DNA of 16,600 bases from contig JANXZP010000028.1 in assembly GCA_025355485.1 (NCBI GenBank), positions 1 through 16,600 on the forward strand. Direction: 5' to 3'. Position numbers and translations under genes: made by a program. Numbering within the stretch: the stretch's first letter is position 1; each line of letters opens with the position of its first letter. Shown one piece after another: positions 6,565 through 12,934 of the stretch. The stretch is from Pseudomonadota bacterium (GTDB lineage Bacteria; Pseudomonadota; Gammaproteobacteria; Xanthomonadales; Xanthomonadaceae). The notes under the pieces were generated by a model, which was given only the letters and a program-made list of their open reading frames with translations, was not told where the DNA came from and made no database searches.

Positions 6565-7647
6565 TTAGGCGCTTGACATCGGCCCGAAAACGAATTCCAT
6601 TTTCGCTCGGTTCGGGGCCTCGATCACGCCGCGCTCGGTGACGATCGCATCGATCAGATTCGCCGGCGTGACGTCGAACACCGGATTCCACGCGGACACA
6701 CCATCGGCGACGTGACGCACGCCGGCGACACCCAGCAATTCGGCCGGATCGCGCAGCTCGATTTCGATCTGCGCGCCCGATGCGGCCGACATGTCCACGG
6801 TCGATGACGGCGCCACAACCATGACCTTGACGCCGTGATGGCGTGCGGCGATCGCGAGCTGATACGTGCCGATCTTGTTGGCGGTGTCGCCATTCGCGCA
6901 GATGCAGTCGGCGCCGACGATCACCCATTGCACCTGCCCTGTCGCCATCAAATGCGCCGCTGCGGAGTCGGCGATCAGGGTCGCAGCGATACCGTCCTGC
7001 TGCAGCTCCCACACGGTGAGCCGCGCACCCTGCAACCACGGACGGGTTTCGCCGGCGTACACGCGCGCGATGCGGCCGTTCGCGATGCCGGCGCGTATCA
7101 CGCCGAGCGCGGTGCCGAAGCCTGCCGTCGCGAGCGACCCCGTATTGCAATGGGTCAGCACGCAGGAACCCGTTTCGATCAACGCGGCGCCCGCTTCGCC
7201 CATGCGGCGGTTCGCGGCGAGATCTTCGGTGGCGATGGCGAGCGCTTCAGCTTCGAGGCGTTGCGGCCAGTCTTCGCCTGCGCCGTGCAACACGCCGAGC
7301 ATGCGCCGCAGTGCCCACGCGAGGTTCACCGCAGTCGGGCGCGCGGCCTGCAGGCGATCGAGCGCTGGCTGCATCTCGACAAGCGCTTCGGCGCCCGATG
7401 CAACGCGATTCCCCAGCGCACGCCCGGCCAGTACCGCGCCCCACGCCGCAGCGATGCCGATCGCCGGCGCGCCACGCACGACCAGATCGCGGATCGCTGT
7501 CGCGACCGCATCGGAATCGTTGCACGTCACATACGCGACATCGAACGGCAGCTTGCGCTGGTCGAGCAATTCCAGCCGATCACCCAGCCAGCGGATCGGG
7601 CGGACACGGTCGTAGCGTTCAAAGTCGAGACTGGCGGATGCGGTCAT
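6565..7647 (-). CDS. mtnA: S-methyl-5-thioribose-1-phosphate isomerase
   Basis: The protein has 360 residues, normal for the family. It converts methylthioribose-1-phosphate to methylthioribulose-1-phosphate in the cytosolic methionine salvage pathway. Family motifs are clear: VVRGAPAIG (about 57-65), the catalytic Cys167 in LTHCNTGSLATAG, the catalytic Asp247 in VGADCICANGD, NKIGTYQLA (257-265), and a C-terminal NPVFDVTPANLIDAIVTE. The start MTASASLDFERYDRVRPIRW fits the usual N-terminus. A frame extension up to 7725 adds 26 residues unlike the family and was not used. No Shine-Dalgarno sequence precedes this ATG, and a TATCAT lies only six bases upstream, so the message may be leaderless. 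The next gene is gyrA, an arrangement known from pseudomonads. No other methionine-salvage gene is in the window. Confidence 0.97.
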   Translation of the reverse strand: MTASASLDFERYDRVRPIRWLGDRLELLDQRKLPFDVAYVTCNDSDAVATAIRDLVVRGAPAIGIAAAWGAVLAGRALGNRVASGAEALVEMQPALDRLQAARPTAVNLAWALRRMLGVLHGAGEDWPQRLEAEALAIATEDLAANRRMGEAGAALIETGSCVLTHCNTGSLATAGFGTALGVIRAGIANGRIARVYAGETRPWLQGARLTVWELQQDGIAATLIADSAAAHLMATGQVQWVIVGADCICANGDTANKIGTYQLAIAARHHGVKVMVVAPSSTVDMSAASGAQIEIELRDPAELLGVAGVRHVADGVSAWNPVFDVTPANLIDAIVTERGVIEAPNRAKMEFVFGPMSSA

Positions 7648-7653
7648 GCCGGA

Positions 7654-7659
7654 ATGATA
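7654..7659 (-). promoter_or_regulatory. Candidate -10 element of mtnA (possibly leaderless)
   Basis: TATCAT on the minus strand matches five of six consensus bases and ends six nucleotides before the mtnA ATG. Transcription would begin at or next to the start codon. There is no convincing -35 element. The call rests on position and on the missing ribosome site. Confidence 0.3.
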
Positions 7660-7687
7660 ACCGCAGCATGGCGATGCGCCCCAAACG

Positions 7688-7716
7688 ACGACGGGGCGGA
7701 TCGCCCACCCCGTCGT
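7688..7716 (-). terminator. Hairpin terminator after the DUF3011 gene
   Basis: A perfect 9-bp stem, ACGACGGGG with CCCCGTCGT, encloses an 11-nt loop 26 bases past the stop of the DUF3011 gene and 40 bases before mtnA. On the minus strand the stem is followed by only two further T residues, so it is a strong hairpin with a short U-tract. Confidence 0.55.
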
Positions 7717-7742
7717 GTACGGCATTGGCCATCAGCTGATCT

Positions 7743-8522
7743 TCAACGCCGATCGTCGTAATAGCGATCGTCGTCGCGACCGTTGTAGCCATTGTTGAAA
7801 CCGCCGACCTGGAAATCAGCGCGGCAACCGTTCGATACCCAGATTCCGGCGCGATCCCAATCCCAGCTCCTGCCTTGGTAGCACGCACTGCTCGAAAGCT
7901 TGCGTAACAACCGCACGCCACCGCGTGTATCGGTGTTGCAACGCACGGTGCGGCCGCCGGTCGATTCGCAACGCACATTGCGGCTGGCGCCGTACCCGGG
8001 ACGATAGCCGCCGTCGTAACCGCCGATGGTGAAATCGGCCCTGCAACCGTTGCTCACCCACACGCCGCCGCCGTCGTAATCCCAACTCTGGCCCCTGATG
8101 CAGGCGCTGCCGGAAATCTGACGGGAAATGCGCACGCCGCCACGGGTATCGGTCCGGCAATAGACCTGCCGGTTGTCGTTCGACTCGCAACGGATCACGC
8201 GCGAACTGTTATAGCCATTGTTGTAACCGTTGGTGTAGCTGTCGCCGTAGCGACCGCCGAGCGCGAACTCGCCCGAGCAACCCTGGGTCACCCATACGCC
8301 ACTGTTGTCGTAACCCCATGTGCGCCCCTCGACGCAAGCCGTATCGGAGGTCTGCCGCACCAGCGTAACGCCGCCGCGCGTGTCCGCCGCGCAATAGCTC
8401 TGGCGAAAATTCTCCGACCTGCAACCAAAGGTTTGGCCCGACCCCGAGTAATACTGCGCGTGCGCCTGCATCGCCAGCAGGCCGAGCACCGCCATGAAGA
8501 TCCAGCGTCCGAAAACGTTCAT
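7743..8522 (-). CDS. Secreted protein with three DUF3011 repeats
   Basis: The protein has 259 residues from ATG at 8522, with GGGAGG seven bases ahead (8530-8535). Residues 1-22 are a signal peptide (ends QAHA before QYY), so the product is exported. Three homologous modules lie at residues 34-86, 112-164 and 185-237. Each has four cysteines and the pattern C...C.(T)DTRGGV....S..AC..G..W.YD..GVWV..GC...F, which I recognise as DUF3011, a domain of unknown function found in Xanthomonadales. The even cysteine count suggests two disulphides per module in the periplasm or outside the cell. Linkers are Gly/Tyr/Asn-rich and the tail is Asp/Arg/Tyr-rich (RDDDRYYDDRR), probably flexible. No enzymatic motif is seen. 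It appears to be a single-gene unit with its own promoter region and terminator. Binding to a surface or polymer is only a guess. Confidence 0.85.
   Translation of the reverse strand: MNVFGRWIFMAVLGLLAMQAHAQYYSGSGQTFGCRSENFRQSYCAADTRGGVTLVRQTSDTACVEGRTWGYDNSGVWVTQGCSGEFALGGRYGDSYTNGYNNGYNSSRVIRCESNDNRQVYCRTDTRGGVRISRQISGSACIRGQSWDYDGGGVWVSNGCRADFTIGGYDGGYRPGYGASRNVRCESTGGRTVRCNTDTRGGVRLLRKLSSSACYQGRSWDWDRAGIWVSNGCRADFQVGGFNNGYNGRDDDRYYDDRR
7812..8423 (-). repeat. Three tandem coding repeats (DUF3011 modules)
   Basis: Modules encoded at 8265-8423, 8031-8189 and 7812-7970 are each 53 codons with aligned cysteines. They are separated by linkers of 25 and 20 codons. Modules 2 and 3 are closest to each other (both contain TDTRGGVR and WVSNGCRADF). 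Module 1 is more diverged, which suggests a later duplication of 2 and 3. Confidence 0.75.
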
Positions 8523-8567
8523 CTCCAGCCCTCCCAAGTGAACATCGTGAGTGGATTCGCCTGACGG

Positions 8568-8573
8568 ATCATA
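8568..8573 (-). promoter_or_regulatory. Candidate -10 element of the DUF3011 gene
   Basis: TATGAT on the minus strand, a good -10 match, lies about 46 nt upstream of the ATG at 8522. TTGCCA upstream (8594-8599) resembles a -35 hexamer, but the spacing is 20 bases, longer than optimal, so activator dependence is possible. Confidence 0.4.
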
Positions 8574-8592
8574 AACCCGAAGGCTGAATCGA

Positions 8593-8613
8593 TTGGCAAC
8601 TTTTCGATGCCAA
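8593..8613. promoter_or_regulatory. Dyad TTGGCA-N9-TGCCAA in the DUF3011 promoter region
   Basis: A perfect 6-bp inverted repeat with a 9-bp spacer lies about 20 bp upstream of the candidate -10 element and overlaps the possible -35 hexamer. It looks like a site for a dimeric regulator. No family can be assigned from the sequence. Confidence 0.35.
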
Positions 8614-8629
8614 CGTGAATGCCGGCCCG

Positions 8630-8649
8630 ATGCTGCCATGTGGCGGCAT
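8630..8649. other. Short hairpin downstream of epmA
   Basis: ATGCTGCC and GGCGGCAT form an 8-bp stem with one mismatch and a 4-base loop, 46 bases after the epmA stop. No T-run follows on the minus strand, so it is at best a weak terminator or an mRNA 3'-end structure. Confidence 0.25.
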
Positions 8650-8695
8650 TTGAACGGCGAACCGACCGCAGCGACCGGATGGATACTGCCTCGCC

Positions 8696-9667
8696 TCAGG
8701 CGCGGCTGAACGGAAACGCAAGAGTCGCGGCGATCGTATCCGCGTCCAGCATCGCCGTGAGCAGGCGATCCACGCCCAACGCGACCCCGGCGCAATCCGG
8801 CAACCCGTGTTCCAGCGCCGCCAGCAATCGCTTATCCAGCGGCGGCAGCGGATCCCCGCGTTGCGTGCGCAGCGCATGGTCGCGCTCGAATCGTGCGCGC
8901 TGTTCGCCAGCATCAGTGAGCTCGTGATAGCCGTTTGCGAGTTCGACCGTGCCTAGGTACAGCTCGAAGCGTTCGGCGACCGGCGGATCGCCCACGCGGA
9001 TTTTCGCGAGTGCGCACTGGCTCGCCGGATAATCGTGCACAAGCAGCAGTTCGTCGCGCGCGAAGCCGGGTTGGATGCAATGCGTGAGCAGCAAGTCGAG
9101 CCAGTCGTCGCGGCGCAAATCCGTCGCGTCGATCGTGATATCGGCCAACCGCGCGCGGAGTACGGATTCGGCATCCAGCATCGGATCGATGCCGAGCGTG
9201 TCGCGGAATAATGCGCGATAGGTCGTCTCGCGTACGCGCACGCTACGGCCCACCAGCGCGAGCCCGGCGCCGGCAATTTCGGCCGTTTCGCGCATCAATC
9301 GGCGATGATCCCAGCCGACGCGATACCACTCGAGCATCGTGAATTCGGGATTGTGCCGGTGGCCGGACTCGCCGTCGCGGAACACGCGGCCGAGCTCGTA
9401 GCAATCGCCGATGCCTGCGGCAAGCAGACGCTTCAACGAAAATTCCGGCGAGGTGCGCAGCCAGCGTTCGCGCAAACCGGCATCAGCATGGCCGCTGAAC
9501 CGCGTGCGAAAGCTCGCGATGTTCGGATCGGTGTTGCCCGCTGCGGAGAGAATCGGCGTCTCGACTTCAAGCACACCACGCGTGGAGAAGAATTGCCGGA
9601 TCAGCGCATACAGCTCGGCGCGCATGCGCATTGCGGAAAGATCGGCGCCGGGACGCCAGTCGTCCAT
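8696..9667 (-). CDS. epmA: EF-P lysine lysyltransferase (GenX/PoxA/YjeA family)
   Basis: The protein has 323 residues, against 325 in E. coli. It attaches (R)-beta-lysine to a conserved lysine of elongation factor P, which helps ribosomes through proline runs; the partner EpmB is not in this window. It resembles the catalytic core of class II lysyl-tRNA synthetase without the anticodon-binding domain. Visible landmarks are GVLEVETPILS (31-41), TSPEFSLKRLL (72-82), motif 2 as FRDGESGHRHNPEFTMLEWY (96-115), RFEL.LGTVELANGYHEL, and motif 3 GVALGVDRL (about 294-302). The ligA stop overlaps the start region: GTG at 9670 gives GTGA and ATG at 9667 gives TGATG. I chose the ATG; the GTG adds one residue. 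No clear ribosome site precedes either, so translation probably depends on coupling to ligA. Confidence 0.95.
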   Translation of the reverse strand: MDDWRPGADLSAMRMRAELYALIRQFFSTRGVLEVETPILSAAGNTDPNIASFRTRFSGHADAGLRERWLRTSPEFSLKRLLAAGIGDCYELGRVFRDGESGHRHNPEFTMLEWYRVGWDHRRLMRETAEIAGAGLALVGRSVRVRETTYRALFRDTLGIDPMLDAESVLRARLADITIDATDLRRDDWLDLLLTHCIQPGFARDELLLVHDYPASQCALAKIRVGDPPVAERFELYLGTVELANGYHELTDAGEQRARFERDHALRTQRGDPLPPLDKRLLAALEHGLPDCAGVALGVDRLLTAMLDADTIAATLAFPFSRA

Positions 9668-12057
9668 CACAGTCGTGGATGACGCGCGAGGAACTCCAGC
9701 AGGCGCGCCTCGTCCCAGACCTCGATGCCGAGTTCGCGCGCCTTGTCGAGCTTGCTGCCGGCGGATTCGCCCGCGACGACGACATCGGTTTTCTTCGATA
9801 CGCTGCCTGCGGCTTTCGCGCCGAGCGCCTCGAGCGTTTCCTTCGCCTCATCGCGGCTCATCGATGTTAGCGTGCCGGTCAGCACGAAAATCTTGCCATC
9901 GAGCGGCCCGGCTGTCTCGCCCCCGTCTTTCGGAGAGCCTTCGCGGATCAGCCGCATTGCATCGTCGCAACGTGCGAACAGTGCATGCCCGTCGGGCGTG
10001 GCGATGAATTCCTGCAAGGCCTCGATCGTGTCCGCCGGCACGCCCGCTGCGCGCCATGTTTTCGGTGAGGTTCGCGCGATCGCAGCAAGCGATTCGGCGT
10101 TCGCCGCGAACTGCTCGCTGCGCTTGCCGGTGACGCGCGGGATGTCCATGTCCGCAAGCACGCGCGACGGTGTCAGCGCAGTACTCAGTTTCATGATGGG
10201 CCGATGCGCATCGGCGATTATGACGCCATGCGCTAGCAACTCATCGACTACACGCTGATTACCGGGCTGCGCGAAGAAATGATCGATCGCGCGCGCGACC
10301 TCAAAACCGATATCGGGCACCGCCTTGAGGATCGGCCACGGCATCGTTCGCACGAGACCGATGTCGCCGAACCACGCCGCAAGCACCTTGGCCGTACTTT
10401 CCCCGACGTGCTGGATACCGAGCGCGTAGAGGAATCGTGCGAGTGTCGTGCGCCTGCTGCGATCGATCGCCTCGATCAGGTTCTCGGCCCACTTCGTCGC
10501 GATCTTGCCGCCCTTGACGGTCTCGGGCGTGGTGCCGTCGCGCTCGTCCGAAAGACGCTTCATTTCGATCAGGTCGACTAGCGTCAATCGATACAGATCG
10601 GCGACCGATGCGACGAAACCGAAATCGCACAGCCCTTCGATCAGGCGCTCGCCCAGCCCGTTGATGTCCATCGCGCGGCGCGAAGCGAAATGGAACACCG
10701 CCTGTATCCGTTGCGCGGCGCAACTCAGTCCGCCCATGCAGCGCGCGATGGCTTCGCCCTCCTCGCGCTCGATCTGCGAACCGCAAACCGGACAACGCTC
10801 CGGCATCCGCCATGGCTGCGTTCCTGCAGGACGTTGCGCGATCACCACGCCGGCGACTTCGGGAATCACGTCGCCGGCGCGGCGCACGATCACCGTATCG
10901 CCGATGCGCACGTCGAGGCGCGCGACCTGGTCGATGTTGTGCAGGGTCGCGTTCGTCACCGTCACCCCGCCGACGAACACGGGCTTCAGCTTCGCAGCGG
11001 GAGTCGCCGCACCGGTGCGGCCGATGTTGATGATGATGTCCTCGACCGTCGTGGTCTGCTCCTGTGCAGGGAACTTGTGGGCGATCGCCCAGCGCGGCGT
11101 GCGGCCGACGAAACCGAGTTCGCGCTGCACGGCGAGCACATCGACCTTGTACACGACCCCATCGATGTCGAACGGCAATGCATCGCGTTGCTCTCCGATG
11201 CGCCGGTAATAGTCGAGGCAGCCTTCCGCGCCGGATGCTGTTTCGACCAGCGTGCTCACCGGCAGGCCCCAGTCGCGCAGCCTGGCGAGCATCCGCGAGT
11301 GCGTAGTCGGCAGCGCACCATCGGAATTCCAGCCGAAGTCCACGGCGCCGATCGCATAGGCGTAGAACGCGAGCGGGCGCTGCGCGGTGATGCGTGGATC
11401 GAGCTGGCGCAGAGAGCCTGCCGCTCCGTTGCGCGGATTCACCATCGGCTTGGTCTTTCCATCTGAAGCGCGCGCGACTTCGTTGTATTTCTCGAACGCC
11501 GCACGCGGCATGTAGACCTCGCCGCGCACTTCAAGCACTTCGGGTACGTTCGTGCCACGCAATCGCAGTGGAATCGCCTTGATCGTGCGCAGGTTCGGCG
11601 TCACGTCCTCGCCGGACTCGCCGTCGCCACGGGTCGCGCCGCGCACAAACAGGCCGTTTTCATAGCGCAGGGTGATCGCGAGCCCATCGAATTTCGGTTC
11701 GACCGAAAATTGCATCGCCGATGCATCGGCGTGGAGATCGAGCCGATCGCGGATGCGTCGCACGAACTCGGCGACTTCCTCCCCAGTGAACGCATTCGCG
11801 AGCGACAGCATCGGGACTTCATGCCGGACTTCGGCGAACGCGCCCGACGGCCTGGCGCCTACGCGTTGCGTCGGCGAATCGGGCGCGATCAATTCCGGAT
11901 GCGCGGCCTCGATCGCTTCGAGCTCGCGCAGCAAGCGATCGTAGTCCGCATCCGGAATCGTCGGCTCGTCGAGGACGTGGTAGCGATGCGAATGTTCGGC
12001 CAGTTCGCAGCGCAGGAATTCTGCGCGGGCGGCCGTTTCGGCGGACGCCTTCTTCAT
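9667..12057 (-). CDS. ligA: NAD-dependent DNA ligase
   Basis: The protein has 796 residues from ATG at 12057, seven bases after the zipA stop, with no strong ribosome site. It seals nicks in replication and repair using NAD+. An N-terminal Ia domain (about 10-70; HRYHVLDEPTIPDADYD) binds NAD. The adenylation motif is KFDG with Lys122 and Asp124. The OB fold includes IGRTGAATPAAKLKPV. The zinc finger cysteines are 422, 425, 440 and 446. Helix-hairpin-helix units run through about 465-612, and a BRCT domain spans 719-796. E. coli LigA has 671 residues. Most of the excess is a stretch at about 614-716 between the hairpin region and BRCT that resembles an additional hairpin unit, plus a short insert near 502-516. 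All catalytic landmarks are intact. It sits between zipA and epmA in one transcription direction. Confidence 0.97.
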   Translation of the reverse strand: MKKASAETAARAEFLRCELAEHSHRYHVLDEPTIPDADYDRLLRELEAIEAAHPELIAPDSPTQRVGARPSGAFAEVRHEVPMLSLANAFTGEEVAEFVRRIRDRLDLHADASAMQFSVEPKFDGLAITLRYENGLFVRGATRGDGESGEDVTPNLRTIKAIPLRLRGTNVPEVLEVRGEVYMPRAAFEKYNEVARASDGKTKPMVNPRNGAAGSLRQLDPRITAQRPLAFYAYAIGAVDFGWNSDGALPTTHSRMLARLRDWGLPVSTLVETASGAEGCLDYYRRIGEQRDALPFDIDGVVYKVDVLAVQRELGFVGRTPRWAIAHKFPAQEQTTTVEDIIINIGRTGAATPAAKLKPVFVGGVTVTNATLHNIDQVARLDVRIGDTVIVRRAGDVIPEVAGVVIAQRPAGTQPWRMPERCPVCGSQIEREEGEAIARCMGGLSCAAQRIQAVFHFASRRAMDINGLGERLIEGLCDFGFVASVADLYRLTLVDLIEMKRLSDERDGTTPETVKGGKIATKWAENLIEAIDRSRRTTLARFLYALGIQHVGESTAKVLAAWFGDIGLVRTMPWPILKAVPDIGFEVARAIDHFFAQPGNQRVVDELLAHGVIIADAHRPIMKLSTALTPSRVLADMDIPRVTGKRSEQFAANAESLAAIARTSPKTWRAAGVPADTIEALQEFIATPDGHALFARCDDAMRLIREGSPKDGGETAGPLDGKIFVLTGTLTSMSRDEAKETLEALGAKAAGSVSKKTDVVVAGESAGSKLDKARELGIEVWDEARLLEFLARHPRL

Positions 12058-12064
12058 GGCTGCG

Positions 12065-12883
12065 TTACCGGTTCGGCTTGATGTTCTGCTGCTCGCGCTG
12101 GCGATCGTAGGCGCGCAGCTCGTCGCGGATGTGCGCAATGCGCTGGCGACCGAGCGCATTGCGCTCCTCGTCGAGTACCTGCGCGTCGAGCAGTTCGGCC
12201 ATGCGCTGCGCGGTCGGCAGCATCGCGTCCCAGGCATCGAGCGCGGACATCGGCGCCGGCAGGGTCATGAAGAAGCTGATGCCCGGCGTGCGCAATTCGT
12301 GCACGCGGGTCAGGTCGAAGCTGCCGGGTTTGATCATGTTCGCGACACTGAACACCGGACCTTGATCGGGATGGCCATCCACCATGCGGTGGAAGATGTT
12401 CATGTGGCCGTGCACGAGCCCGGCCTTTTCCGCAGCCACGATCAGATCCGCGCCCGCGAGTTGCAGACCCGCGCGTGCGGCGACGTAGAGGGTGACGATG
12501 CGGTCGAAGCGTTCTTCGCGGCGGATGCCGACCGCTGGTTGGTTGGCCGGCGCGGTGCGCGGCGTACCGGCGCGCAGCGCCGCACCCAGCGTCGACGTGC
12601 GCGGCACAGGATCGTTGGCGTCGTCGCCATCGCCGGAAAGATGGCGTTCCAGCAGATCGAGTTCGGCCTGTTCGGCCTGATCGCCGTCAAAACCCGAGTC
12701 GCTGCGCAGATCGTGTTCGACATCGTCGCGCAAGGTCGGCTCGCTGCGTCCGCCATCGCCGCGACGGCCATCCACGCGGCGGCCCTGGTCGGGTTTGCGC
12801 GGCTTGCCGAGGAACCAGATCACGAGAATCAGCGCCAGGCAGGCGATGCCGATGATCATCCGCAGCAGGTTGACGTCACTCAT
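12065..12883 (-). CDS. zipA: Cell division protein ZipA
   Basis: The protein has 272 residues; E. coli ZipA has 328. It anchors FtsZ polymers to the inner membrane at mid-cell. It has a single N-terminal transmembrane helix (about 6-26, MIIGIACLALILVIWFLG) with a short external N-terminus, then a basic patch (KPRKPDQGRR) and a linker to about 120. The C-terminal FtsZ-binding domain spans about 126-262. Family signatures are AGLVHGHMNIFHR, IKPGSFD and TPGISFFMTLP. The linker is charged and shorter than the Pro/Gln-rich one of E. coli. GGTGAGGG lies about seven bases ahead of the ATG at 12883. smc ends 51 nt upstream, and ligA begins 7 nt downstream. Confidence 0.93.
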   Translation of the reverse strand: MSDVNLLRMIIGIACLALILVIWFLGKPRKPDQGRRVDGRRGDGGRSEPTLRDDVEHDLRSDSGFDGDQAEQAELDLLERHLSGDGDDANDPVPRTSTLGAALRAGTPRTAPANQPAVGIRREERFDRIVTLYVAARAGLQLAGADLIVAAEKAGLVHGHMNIFHRMVDGHPDQGPVFSVANMIKPGSFDLTRVHELRTPGISFFMTLPAPMSALDAWDAMLPTAQRMAELLDAQVLDEERNALGRQRIAHIRDELRAYDRQREQQNIKPNR

Positions 12884-12934
12884 CAGCGGCCCTCACCGGA
12901 TTGCTTGTGCGGATTGCATCGCAGCAACAACGCC

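Noticed and set aside
8523..8795. N-terminal extension of the DUF3011 protein upstream of 8522
   Set aside because: The extension would bury the signal peptide; the ATG at 8522 has a strong ribosome site.
12058..12237. N-terminal extension of ligA into zipA
   Set aside because: The added 60 residues are Ser/Arg/Thr-rich and unlike LigA; ATG at 12057 gives the family N-terminus directly after the zipA stop.
12901..12927. Bulged inverted repeat TTGC..TGCG / CGCAGCAA between smc and zipA
   Set aside because: Short, interrupted by a 3-base bulge and without a T-run; not convincing as a terminator or control element.
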